This document shows positions 25,740 through 35,989 of a stretch of DNA of 64,000 nucleotides, piece by piece (the first letter of the stretch is position 1; every line of letters starts with the position of its first letter). Below the pieces are notes generated by a model, which was not told where the DNA came from, searched no databases, and worked only from the letters and a program-made list of their open reading frames with translations. The stretch is from Spisula solida (taxonomy: Eukaryota > Mollusca > Bivalvia > Venerida > Mactridae): the NCBI GenBank assembly GCA_947247005.1, contig OX365953.1:24922784-24986783 (forward strand). The letters are read 5' to 3'. Both the position numbers and the translations under genes were made by a program.

Positions 25740-27275
25740 TACCACCACGAACAAAGTTCGAAGGAGTATACTGGAGTCGCCGTGTTGGTTGGTCTTTTAT
25801 CAAAACCATGTCCGCTTTGTAACTTTGTCGTTTCTTACTGGATTTCAAAATCGCTGGATTCAAATGTTCACCACATCATGACTGTTTGTCATGCGCAAGA
25901 CCCAGTCCACTAGCTCAAAGGTCAAATGGTATATAGTTATAAATACAAGTCTCAGCTCTGTAACTTTGTTGTTTCTTAAAGATTTTGCTTGATACAAATG
26001 TCCAAATTAAGATGGTGTGCCACGCGCAAGAGCCTGGTCAATAGTTCCAAGGTCACACTTAGAGGTCAAAGGTTACAGTCATGCAACAAGTTGTGTAGGC
26101 TCTGTAACTTCATTGTTTCCTACTGGATTTTAAAATTGCTTGTTAAAATTTTCCCCACATCCAGACGATGTGTCATGTGCAAGACCCAGGTCCTTAGCTC
26201 AAAGGTCAATGTCACATTTAGAGGTCAAAGGTTATATAGTCATGCAAGTTGTGTTGGTTCTGGAGCTTTGTCGTTTTTTTACTGGATTTTAAATTGGTTA
26301 GTAAAAATGTTCACCACATCAAGACGGTGTGTCATGCGCAAGACCCAGGTCCGTAGCTCAAAGGTCAAGGTCACACTTAGAGGTCAAAGATCATATAGTC
26401 ATGCAAGTCGTGTCCACTCTGTAACTTTGTCATTTCTTGCTGGATTTTAAAATTGCTTGATACAAATTATGTTCACCACATCAAGACGGTATGTCATGCG
26501 CAAGACCCAGGTCCCTAGCTCAAAGGTCAAGGTCACACTTGGAGATCAATGGTTAAAAGCCACAAAATCGTGTCCGCTCTGTAACTTTGTCATTTCTTAT
26601 TGGATATTTATAATACTTAGTACAAATGTTCACAACATCCAGACGATGTGTCAGTCTCAAGACTCAGGTCCCTAGCTTAAAGGTCAAGGTCATACTTAGG
26701 TTAAAGGATCAAATAGGCATGTGATTTGTGTCCGCTCTGTACTTTCGTCATTTCTTATTGGATATTTATAAGTCTTGGTACAAATGTTCACCACTTTAAG
26801 GTGATATGTCATGCGCAAGATCCAATTTCCTAGCTCAAAGGTCAAGGTATCGCATAGAGGTCAAAGGTTATACAGTCATGCAAGTTGTATCTACTCTGTA
26901 ACTTTGTCGCTTTTTACTGGATTTTAACATTGCTTGATACAAATGTGTACCACATCAAGATGGTGTGTCATGCAAAAACGCAGGTCCCTAGCTCAAAGGT
27001 CAAGGTCACACATAAAGGTTATATTGTCATGCAAGTCGTGTTCGCTCTGTAACTTTGTTGTTTCTTAGTAGATTTTAAAAGTGCTTGGTAAAAATGTTTA
27101 CCACATCAATCAAGTTTTTTTTCTTTGATTTTTTTTTAAAATTATTATTTTTTCCCCAATTTTTTGGTTGGAGTTTTTTGCGGAAGACCTAGGTCCTACC
27201 ATAAAGGTGAATGTTACTTAGAGGTCAAAGGCTATACAGTAATGCATATCGTGTTTCTTACTGGATTTTAAAAGA
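25740..27275 (+). repeat. Tandem repeat, unit about 140-160 bp, about 9.5 units, rich in AGGTCA
   Basis: Units start GTAACTTTGTCGTTTCTTAC near 25821, 25960, 26104, 26262, 26420, 26581, 26737, 26899 and 27049, with a partial unit at 27252. Each typically continues ATGTTCACCACATC, GTGTGTCATGCGCAAGACCC, TAGCTCAAAGGTCAAGGTCA and TTAGAGGTCAAAGGTTA. The head CACGAACAAAGTTCGAAGG and the tail TGATTCATCACTCCAGTGAT (about 27330) look like the ends of a larger bivalve repeat. The 153-codon and 72-codon frames inside are repeat translations. Confidence 0.85.
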
Positions 27276-27744
27276 TGAAAGTAACTATAAATTTAAATAA
27301 TATTCCTGTGTCAAGCAGTGCTGCGGGGTATGATTCATCACTCCAGTGATAGTTCTAGTTTTATCTCTATAAAATCTAGGCCGAGGTCGAATTTGGGTCA
27401 TGTGCGGTCAAAACCTAAGTCAATATGTCAAATATTAGAAAAACCTTGTTAACACTCTGTTGGCTACAATCTTCATGAAGTTTGGTCAAAATGTTTATTT
27501 TGATGATCTTCAGGGCAGGTATGAAGTTGGGTCAGGAGAATCACCAAATTCCTGTGTCACACGTCTGACGCTTGAACCACTCAACCAAACTGCCATCACA
27601 TGCCTTGATTCTTATAATGATCACCCTGACACATCTTATAGTGATCGCCCTGTCACATAAGTGTGAAAACTTCCAATTGCATATTAAATACAAGTCGGCA
27701 GCAATCAAAACATGCAAGTGTATTTCAAGGTTTGTTCATGTTTA

Positions 27745-28692
27745 ACAGGTGAGCCTCCTGGATCTGGATCATGATCCTCTTGTTTATGTTTTCTGTGCGA
27801 GGCTGGTGAGTGGTCAAGTTTAGTGCTGCCTTCCCTATCTGACTTAATATTATCTTGTTGGTGAAGTTTTTTGTATAGGTCCACGTTTCTCCTATACTAT
27901 CAGAGTTATCGCTTTGAAACTTGCATAAATAACTTGTTTACCATCAATACCTGGTCATGTCAAGCAAGACCCATAACTATGACCTGCATTTTCCTACAGT
28001 TATTACCCCCTTTTGGACTTAATAAAATTCCTTGGTTAAGTTTTGTGTTAACGTCCACTTTTCTCGTACACTATGGGGGCTAATGCTTTGAAATTTTCTA
28101 CACTTATTCATCATCAATAATGACCTTGTCAAGCAAGACCCATAACTCTGATCTGGCTAAATATATATGGCTGAAAGCTTCAAAACCTTCTAAGAAACTG
28201 CTCACCCTATTTCAATATAATTCCACAGGAATGTTCCTTTGCTGACCCTCTACCAACTTCCCAGTTTTAATGTTGATTGCTTAAAAACCATGGCTGTCAG
28301 GAGCGGGGCTAATTTCCACAATATGTCTATATGTAAAGCTTCGAAAATATTGTTCTCGGACACTGCTTGCCTGATATCAATATAATTCCACTGGAATGTT
28401 CCTAGGCTGACCCTCTACCATATTCCCAGTTTTAATGTTGATTGTTGATGGCTGCCAAGGGCAGGGCTAATTTCCACTACAGTATATGGCTTTATATAAA
28501 ACACTACAGGAAACCTTCTTGTAAGAAACTGTTGGCCAGATTTCCATATAATTCACAGGAATGTACCTTGAGTGCCCCTCTACTAAATTCCAAATTTCTC
28601 TGCTGATTGTCAGGGCGAGACTTGTACATGTTTACATGAGTAGACATGGTACTCAGGTGAGCAATCTAGGGCCATCATGCCCTCTTGTTTTT
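27745..28692 (+). repeat. Body and tail of bivalve-type dispersed repeat with internal tandem units
   Basis: Two blocks end in the same kind of terminus: CAGGTGAGCCTCCTGGATC to GATCCTCTTGTTT (about 27747-27784) and CAGGTGAGCAATCTAGGGCC to GCCCTCTTGTTT (about 28655-28692). Between them, CAAGCAAGACCCATAACT occurs twice. Then units of about 170 bp containing AATTCCACAGGAATGTTCC and GGGCTAATTTCCAC recur about three times (28150-28600). Non-coding. Confidence 0.65.
27783..27852 (-). repeat. Solo arm of the 40.56-kb foldback family
   Basis: TATGTTTTCTGTGCGAGGCTG and AGTGCTGCCTTCCCTATCTG, then ACTTAATATTATC, are the reverse complement of the arm at 40561. It lies inside the larger dispersed repeat. 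Confidence 0.6.
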
Positions 28693-28959
28693 GAAATAGT
28701 AAGCCAGACTGACACGTTAGCCAATCGGGCTACGTGGTCACGTGCTCCAGCCTCCTACATATCCAAATCGCTTACTGCATCCAATAACACATGCGGCCCA
28801 GAAGAATGTTTAGACGTCCACAAAATTTCGTTTCCATAGTTACACAGTTATGAGAATATACAAGTACTCATTTGTTGACGTTTAAATTACAATGCAAACC
28901 CAGAAGTCACTTGCCAGCGTAAAGGTTGCTTTGCATGAAGTATCCCCTATCCCCTTATA

Positions 28960-29283
28960 CCAGCAACTGTTTAAACCTGCTAACAAGTTCAATTTGATTG
29001 TATCTGATTTTATGAATGTTCTGTTATTGTTAGCCGGCTAACATTATTGTATGACTACTGGTACCTGTAAGTACTGTATTAATTTATCATTAATAACACC
29101 CCCTCATACCAGCAGGTGATAGCCAGCTAACAGTTCAATTTGCTTGTATCTAATTTTGTTGCCTGGCTTACTAATGTTAACTGGCTTAACATTACAATGT
29201 GTCTATAACAGGCTTTTTTCAAATTCATAAAATGTTAGCCGACTAATGCTTGTAGTACAGGTTAAATAGTCCAATATCTACAA
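28960..29283. repeat. Degenerate edge of the satellite block
   Basis: Isolated GTTAGCCGGCTAACATT and GATAGCCAGCTAACAG boxes appear in non-repeating sequence (29030-29045, 29113-29130). They look like decayed or seed units of the arrays that follow. Confidence 0.55.
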
Positions 29284-29601
29284 ACGCTACGCCGGCTAAC
29301 ACTTGCAGTACAGGCTAAATAGTCCAATATCTACAAACGCTACGCCGGCTAACACTTGCAGTACAGGCTAAATAGTGCAATATCCGCAAACGCTACGCCG
29401 GCTAACACTTGCAGTACAGGCTAAATAGTCCAATATCTACAAACGCTACGCCGGCTAACACTTGCAGTACAGGCTAAATAGTGCAATATCCGCAAACGCT
29501 ACGCCGGCTAACACTTGCAGTACAGGCTAAATAGTCCAATATCTACAAACGCTACGCCGGCTAACACTTGCAGTACAGGCTAAATAGTGCAATATCCGCA
29601 A
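29284..29601 (+). repeat. 53-bp satellite with alternating (106-bp) dimers
   Basis: ACGCTACGCCGGCTAACACT recurs at 29284, 29337, 29390, 29443, 29496 and 29549, exactly 53 bp apart. Units alternate strictly between AGTCCAATATCTACAAA and AGTGCAATATCCGCAAA at their 3' ends, giving three near-identical 106-bp dimers. The tight identity suggests recent amplification. Confidence 0.92.
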
Positions 29602-31730
29602 ACGCTACGCTGGCTAACATTTGATCCAAATTGACTAATTATCCCAAATTCAGAAAATGTTAGCCGGCTAATGCAGTACAGACTAAAAAGTCCAATATCT
29701 GCAAACGCTACGCTGGCTAACATTTGTTTCAAGAGTACTAATTACTCAACTACATGTAACCAATTTTAAATTCAGAAAAAGTTAGCCGGCTAACAAATAT
29801 TTTCAAACGCTACGCTGGCTAACATTTGTTTCAAATTGGCTAATTACTCAACTCACACATATTAAATTCAGAAAAAGTTAGCCGGCTAACAAATATCTTG
29901 AAACGCTACGCTGGCTAACATTTTGTTTCAAGTTTGCTAATTATTCAACTAAAACATTTTAAATTCAGAAAAAGTTAGCCGGCTAACAAATATCTTCAAA
30001 GGCTACGCTGGCTAACATTTTGTTTCGAATTGGCTTATTACTCAACTAACTTATTTTAAATTCAGAAAAAGTTAGCCACTAACAAATATCTATAAACGCT
30101 ACGCTGGCTAACATTTTGTTTCAAATTGGCTTATTACTCAACTAACCCATTTTAAATTCAGAAAAAGTTAGTCGGCTATCAAATATTTTGAAACGCTACG
30201 CTGGCTAACATTTTGTTTCAAGTTCGCTAATTATTCAACTAAAACATTTTAAAGTCAGAAAAAGTTAGCCCGCAAACAAATATTTTGAAACGCTACGCTG
30301 GCTAACATTTTGTTTCAAGTTCGCTAATTATTCAACTAAAACATTTTAAAGTCAGAAAAAGTTAGCCGGCTAACAAATATCTTCAAACGCTACGCTGGCT
30401 AACATTTTGTTTTGAATTGGCTTATTACTCAACTAATATATTTTAAATTCAGAAAAAGTTAGCCACTAACAAATATCTATAAACGCTACGCTGGCTAACA
30501 TTTTGTTTCAAATTGGCTTATTACTCAACTAACATATTTTAAATTCAGAAAAAGTTAGCCTGCTAACAAATATCTGCAAACGCTACGCTGGCTAACATTT
30601 GTTTCAAATTGGCTAATTACTCAACTAACCCATTTTAAATTCAGAAAAAGTTAGCCGGCTAACAAATATTTTCAAACGCTACGCTGGCTAACATTTTGTT
30701 TCAAGTTCGCTAATTATTCAACTAACTTATCCCAAATTTAGAAAAAGTTAGCCGGCTAACAAATATCTTCAAACGCTACGCTGGCGAACATTTTGTTTCA
30801 AATTGGCTAATTACTCAACTAACCCATTTTAAATTCAGAAAAAGTTAGCCTGCTAACAAATATTTTCAAACGCTACGCTGGCGAACATTTTGTTTCAAGT
30901 TCGCTAATTATTCAACTAACTTATCCCAAATTTAGAAAAAGTTAGCCAGCTAACAAATATCTTCAAACGCTACGCTGGCAAACATTTTGTTTCAAGTTCG
31001 CTAATTATTCAACTAACTTATCCCAAATTTAGAAAAAGTTAGCCGGCTAACAAATATCTGAAAACGCTACGCTGGCTAACAATTTAATTCAAGTTCGCTA
31101 ATTATTCAACTAAAATATTTTAAGTCAGAAAAAGTTAGCCGGCTAACATATATCTTCAAACGCTACGCTGGCGAACATTTTGTTTCAAATTGGCTAATTA
31201 CTCAACTAACCCATTTTAAATTCAGAAAAAGTAAGCCGGCTAACAAATATTTTCAAACGCTACGCTGGCGAACATTTTGTTTCAAGTTCGCTAATTATTC
31301 AACTAACTTATCCCAAATTTAGAAAAAGTTAGCCGGCTAACATATCTTCAAACGCTACGCTGGCGAACATTTTGTTTCAAATTGGCTAATTACTCAACTA
31401 ACCCATTTTAAATTCAGAAAAAGTTAGCCGGCTAACAAATATTTTCAAACGCTACGCTGGCTAACATTTTGTTTCAAGTTCGCTAATTATTCAACTAACT
31501 TATCCCAAATTTAGAAAAAGTTAGCGGGCTAACAAATATCTTCAAACGCTACGCTGGCGAACATTTTGTTTCAAGTTCGCTAATTATTCAACTAAAATAT
31601 TTTAAGTCAGAAAAAGTTAGCCGGCTAACAAATATCTTCAAACGCTACGCTGGCTAACATTTGTTTCAAATTCGCTAATTACTCAACTAACACCCCATAT
31701 TCAGAAAAAGTTAGCCGGCTAACAATTGTA
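29602..31730 (+). repeat. 98-bp satellite array, about 22 units, with a palindromic box
   Basis: Each unit carries ACGCTACGCTGGCTAACATT, TTGTTTCAA, CTAATTACTCAACTAAC or CTAATTATTCAACTAA, TTCAGAAAAAG, and the perfect palindrome GTTAGCCGGCTAAC. GCTACGCTGGC starts lie near 29605, 29706, 29808, 29904, 30003 and onwards to 31644, mostly 92-101 bp apart. Two subtypes (AAATTGGCTAATTACTC versus AAGTTCGCTAATTATTC) alternate over parts of the array. No open frames of length. Confidence 0.93.
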
Positions 31731-32159
31731 GTACACTGTAGCTGTGAATAATGTATAAATTTATCGTTTTTATTGATTATTTTGTTTCACTGTTATCATT
31801 TGAATAAAAAAAATGAAAATAAGTATGACTTTGTTACAGATTTCTTACTTACAGTCCCCAGATTATACAAAAAATGGCACTAAAATCACCACCTTATTTT
31901 GCCATTTTTGGTCATTCATTTGGGAATGAGTGGACATTCCCTTTTTAAAATGGACTGCCTTCTTTGTACAACCCGTCTCCTAGATCGGAAAACATTCTTT
32001 TCTAAGTATTCGTTTGCCTGGTCTCCTATGTGATGCTGCCTGGCAGCCAGAGAATAGATCTGCGGTATCTGTGGAGCAAACAATTCCCTTAGTATTTTTT
32101 CTCCTCTGCCAGATTTTCCAAAAACCTGCTTGGAAATCCCCGCTGGATGCAGTGCATTT
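31731..32159. other. Non-coding stretch after the satellite
   Basis: Short frames only; nothing recognised. Confidence 0.45.
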
Positions 32160-32262
32160 GTTCATATTATTGCTCATATTCACAAGCTAGATATATTTTT
32201 ATTGGTCATATTCACAAGCTTGGTATAATTATATTGATCATTTTCACAAACCTGATATCATG
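32160..32262. repeat. About 33-bp minisatellite, 3 units (partner of 16420-16572)
   Basis: ATTGCTCATATTCACAAGCT, GGTCATATTCACAAGCTTGG and GATCATTTTCACAAACCTG repeat the unit seen 15.7 kb upstream. Confidence 0.7.
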
Positions 32263-33579
32263 TTATAAGGCTCGAACGTCAGATATAAATTAATTGACAA
32301 TATATCAAGGGAGATGACTCGCACAACATGGTAACATTATAACCTATTAATTACATCCCTTTCTCTTGTTTTTCATAAAGAGACGCAATATCAGACACTG
32401 CTCACTTGATATATAAATATTCCATGATTCTGTTTATTCAATCTCATTAAAACTAGACCCATATTACGCTTCACTAATTTACGCATATATAGGATCTGAC
32501 GACACTCCGTATGTGGTCATGTCGATGTGAACTTTACTTCATCCAATCAAATCGCTTCTTTCACTTATCTGAAAGTGCGGTGAAAGTCTGCTGAGGCTAC
32601 GTGGAGTCATTGTGCGCCAGAAAGGTCATTTGAACATGAACTCTTACGGAGTGTAGTTAGATCTCTAACTAGCAAATGTTTGGGTCTGATTTTAATGAAA
32701 TTGCTGTTTTTATGAAGAGATACTAACCTTACTCCTGATCGGAGAGTCATTAAAGTTCAAGCATGTGGTTGAGCGGTTACTGATATGAAAAACATGCTTG
32801 TTGTGCTATGATTGGTTGCTAATTTCAAAAGAGCTATGAATATTAATTTAATATGTAAATTGCAAAAATAACTAAACATTAATGCATTCAACCTTGTAAA
32901 TACGAACAATATAAATATAGGTTTAGGAAATAAAAATGTATATAAGTAATGGCCATTTTGACGCCAAAAGATATTAACACATTGAACAGGGAATGCATCA
33001 CTCAGTGTAAACATTATAGTAGAAAATGAATAAACAAAATATAGTAAAAGTAAACATCGGGCAGTAACTGACACAGCCGAACACAGAAAAACACACCAAA
33101 AAGAAAAAAAACTGTTCACAAGTACATTGAACGTGACAAAAATAAACTGAATAGCTATACATGTAAAAGCATGACAAGCCTCGTGAAATGAGTATTAATA
33201 GTCAGAAAATATTGGACGTACCATTCGATTGTTTAGGTATGTCACCTGAATACAAACAATGCAATCTCATAACATTGCATTTTATATTGATTTGAAGACT
33301 TTAATTGGAGAAAAGGATTGTGAAAATCAATACCTTATTCACTCAGTCACATTCTTAAATATATATATATAATATCTATTCAAACAGTTTATCAATAAGA
33401 GAAATTACAATGTTTATGAAGACAATGTTATGTAAACAGTTGACTAACCTGATTAATCGAGTTATACATGCATTACATTCGGTCAGTGTATACGCTGTAT
33501 TAAACATTAGAAATATATACATGGGTTACGTTTCCTTAAATCTTCATATCATGCGTTGCCTTAGTTTATAGTAGCTTTG
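32263..33579. other. Intergenic region and putative 3' UTR of the minus-strand SLC26 gene
   Basis: No gene recognised. The 120-codon minus-strand frame at 32757-33119 is hydrophobic but shows no domain, and its composition follows AT richness. Immediately left of 33580 the sequence is presumably SLC26 3' UTR. Confidence 0.45.
33300..33305 (-). terminator. Weak candidate poly(A) signal for SLC26
   Basis: TTTAAT on the plus strand is ATTAAA on the minus strand, about 275 bases past the stop codon. No canonical AATAAA was noticed nearer the stop. The assignment is tentative. Confidence 0.2.
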
Positions 33580-35700
33580 TTAAAGGCTTGTATTAAAAAC
33601 GATAGGTTCCTTCTCAGTTTGAACAGTATGGTTTGCTAAAACTGACAGAACGTCAAACACATCGACAAATACTTGTGTTTTAGGATAGTTAATAAAAAAG
33701 TCAGCGTGCTCTAATGTAGACACCACATTATTGGCCGCACCTGCGATATAAATGTCCACTTCGATTTTCTTGTATTCCTTTACTAACTGGTTCAACATAG
33801 CGATTCCCGCCATATCTATATATGTTACCACTGAACAGTCTAGTACAAGTGATTGTAATGCTTCATTACCAACATTTACTCTGAATCCATTCGTTTCCTG
33901 TCCGTGTGCATATACTTCACCATTCTCTACAACTTTGGACACGTCCATTGCTTCCATTTCTTCCACATCTAATTTCTTCAACATCTTCTTCAGCTGCTTC
34001 TTAGGGTCCACAATCTGTTTGAAAATCTGATTCTTAATCTTTTCAGCTGTTGCAAAGTATAGGTTGGATGGAATCTTAAAAATCATTACACCTTTCGTAA
34101 CCCTCAGTTTCGTGTTAAATTCATTCCTCACCAATATGTCCTCTGAGCTTGACAAGCCGATCACGTGACCTGCAGCTAATTGATCACGCACCACAGTGAG
34201 AAGTATTGAAATGCCCACACCAGCCATAAGTCCATAATTCATATCAGCCAACACGCAAAGGGAGTTTGTCACCACCCAAATGATAAAGTCGTATTTGTTC
34301 ACTTTCCAAATATTTGGCAGATTTCGATACTGAAAAAGAAGCTCTTTCATAGAAACGATAATCATTGCTGCAAGAACACTCATTGGGATTGATTCGAATA
34401 GTTGACCTATGACAAGGATAGCAAGTAGAAAGAACACGGATGTTGTTACGGCATTCAACGTTGTCCTTGCACCAAGTGAACTAAGAATCATTGACCTTGG
34501 TGGAGCGGTTGCAGAAGGAAAAGAGTAGAAAAATCCGGATACGAGATTTGAAGCACCATATGCAATCAACTCCTGATTATTGTCAATTTGTTGTCCGTGT
34601 TTATTCGCGAGCAATTTCGCCAGTGAAATACTCATAGCTAGTGATAATATGGCCATAATAAAGGCATCGCTTGCAAAGCTCCCAACATTTTCAAAGTGTG
34701 GCATTGCTGGTTTGTTGAATCCGCTAGGTATTGAACCTACAATTTTGACACCAAAATTATCCTTGAAGTTAGCAAAGTGTGAAATTAGTGTGCCACCGAT
34801 GCAAACAAGTAAATCAATCGGAACGGGCATCTTCATCTTCGCATTGAATCGTTCGTTGATGCATATCTTCACTAACAGAAGTATGACCATACTAGTTACT
34901 GCAATGATCACTTCAACAACTTTTGTTTGCTCAATCTTACTGAACAAATCAACGTACATTCGAACTAGTTTCCCTGCGCCTGAAAATGTCTGGACCTTGA
35001 TACCAAACATGTTCGGTACTTGGCTGGATGCTATGTGAATCGCAGCGCCTGTAGTGAATCCGCCAACAAAGGAAACTGACAAATACGTGGTAACGATTCC
35101 CATCTTTAGGAAACCCATACCCATGAGGATAATACCAATCAGAACGCAACACGCCATAGATGCGCCTAATTTGACATTCAATATTTCATCTTCGGATGGT
35201 AATGTTGCATTTATGCCAGCAAAGGATGCCAAGTATGTATCTGCTTCTCTGTCAACAACTGTACGAGTCAGTAACGCCATCACGGCATTTGAACCTATTG
35301 CTATATAAGGTGATGTGCCAAAAAGCATGTACACAAGGACTGGGAAGAAAGTAGTGTACAGACCATGAATAGGATGTAATGAAGCCAGCACACCTAATGC
35401 CATTGCCTGTGGTAAATGTAGAAAGCTGACCGTTAGACCAGACAGGATGTCTCCCATTATATACTCTTTCAACCGATATTTGCGTATCGCCTTTACTATT
35501 GGCACATACGACAACAGTATTCTTCCAATTCTTGGACCGGTGCAATGACATGCTTTCTTTAATTTGTCTCCAATAGACATTGGTGTATCTTCTTTATACA
35601 TTTCGCTGAAGGCCTCCTGTGTATACACATGGCGACTTATTGTCAGTTGTTTGTCCGGTATTTTTGCCATTCTTTGCTCGTCAGGTCGGACCAATTTCTG
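33580..35700 (-). CDS. SLC26/SulP anion transporter with STAS domain (single large exon)
   Basis: The frame encodes about 700 residues, the usual SLC26 length, and ends in TAA at 33580. Residues are numbered from the TTG at 35694. Features in order: cytosolic N-terminus to about residue 75; the SulP membrane core (about 78-500) opening GDILSGLTVSFLHLPQAMAL and continuing HGLYTTFFPVLVYMLFGTS; the half-helix segment FFYSFPSATAPPRS (388-401); then a C-terminal STAS domain from about 533, with a charged variable loop (about 560-605) and the core LVLDCSVVTYIDMAGIAML. The last four residues, NTSL, fit a class I PDZ ligand. SLC26 proteins are dimeric plasma-membrane exchangers or channels for chloride, bicarbonate, sulfate, oxalate and similar anions; substrate cannot be read from sequence. 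The start is uncertain: no in-frame ATG lies between the upstream TAA at 35728-35730 and the first internal ATG at 35668-35670 (MAKIPDKQ). Either translation begins there, or the exon is spliced at the CAGCAG acceptor at 35698-35703 to an unseen 5' exon. Animal SLC26 genes normally have many coding introns; none is seen here. Confidence 0.93.
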   Translation of the reverse strand, partial: QKLVRPDEQRMAKIPDKQLTISRHVYTQEAFSEMYKEDTPMSIGDKLKKACHCTGPRIGRILLSYVPIVKAIRKYRLKEYIMGDILSGLTVSFLHLPQAMALGVLASLHPIHGLYTTFFPVLVYMLFGTSPYIAIGSNAVMALLTRTVVDREADTYLASFAGINATLPSEDEILNVKLGASMACCVLIGIILMGMGFLKMGIVTTYLSVSFVGGFTTGAAIHIASSQVPNMFGIKVQTFSGAGKLVRMYVDLFSKIEQTKVVEVIIAVTSMVILLLVKICINERFNAKMKMPVPIDLLVCIGGTLISHFANFKDNFGVKIVGSIPSGFNKPAMPHFENVGSFASDAFIMAILSLAMSISLAKLLANKHGQQIDNNQELIAYGASNLVSGFFYSFPSATAPPRSMILSSLGARTTLNAVTTSVFFLLAILVIGQLFESIPMSVLAAMIIVSMKELLFQYRNLPNIWKVNKYDFIIWVVTNSLCVLADMNYGLMAGVGISILLTVVRDQLAAGHVIGLSSSEDILVRNEFNTKLRVTKGVMIFKIPSNLYFATAEKIKNQIFKQIVDPKKQLKKMLKKLDVEEMEAMDVSKVVENGEVYAHGQETNGFRVNVGNEALQSLVLDCSVVTYIDMAGIAMLNQLVKEYKKIEVDIYIAGAANNVVSTLEHADFFINYPKTQVFVDVFDVLSVLANHTVQTEKEPIVFNTSL

Positions 35701-35716
35701 CTGAAATGAAATGCAT
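35698..35716 (-). other. Candidate NAGNAG splice acceptor before the SLC26 exon
   Basis: On the minus strand, TGCATTTCATTTCAGCAG runs into AAATTGGTCCGACC. A short pyrimidine tract and two consecutive CAGs give a tandem acceptor, and the SLC26 frame stays open right up to it and closes upstream (TAA at 35728-35730). This suggests a 5' exon lies further right, probably untranslated or encoding a few residues. Confidence 0.5.
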
Positions 35717-35730
35717 ACATTTACGTATTA

Positions 35731-35989
35731 CCTTCGTGGCATTTTAAATTGTTTGGTGTATAAATTCTAATTCTAGAGACTACCATTTTTGCCAAAACCC
35801 ACATTATAGTAGAGTCTATAATAGAGAGTCTATAGTGTATAGTCATATACATGTATGTAGAGTCTGTTTGGTGCACCGGAGAAACGTAAACTAGAGTCCA
35901 ACCCAACAGTTTATCTGTAATGTATGACCCAATTCCCGAGTTCAAACAAACACCGCAAAGAAAATTGGTAGTGTGTAATAAGTTTGTCA
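35731..35989. other. Upstream flank or intron of SLC26
   Basis: The 123-codon minus-strand frame (35721-36092) has no recognisable domain. Short TAGAGTCTATA-type repeats lie at 35810-35835. No promoter element could be assigned. Confidence 0.4.

Noticed and set aside
25989..26450. 153-codon open frame
   Set aside because: Lies wholly inside the AGGTCA tandem array and repeats the same peptide per unit; no domain.
29284..31730. CRISPR-like array
   Set aside because: Spacers are themselves repeated and the unit is a satellite monomer; the setting is an animal genome.
32757..33119. 120-codon hydrophobic minus-strand frame
   Set aside because: Phe/Leu-rich composition is expected from T-rich DNA; no domain and no supporting signals.
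34580..35038. 152-codon plus-strand frame and other frames opposite SLC26
   Set aside because: Antisense shadows of the SLC26 coding sequence.
35692..35694. TTG as the SLC26 start codon
   Set aside because: Animal genes rarely start at TTG; the frame runs to a splice-acceptor-like CAGCAG, and an ATG lies eight codons in.
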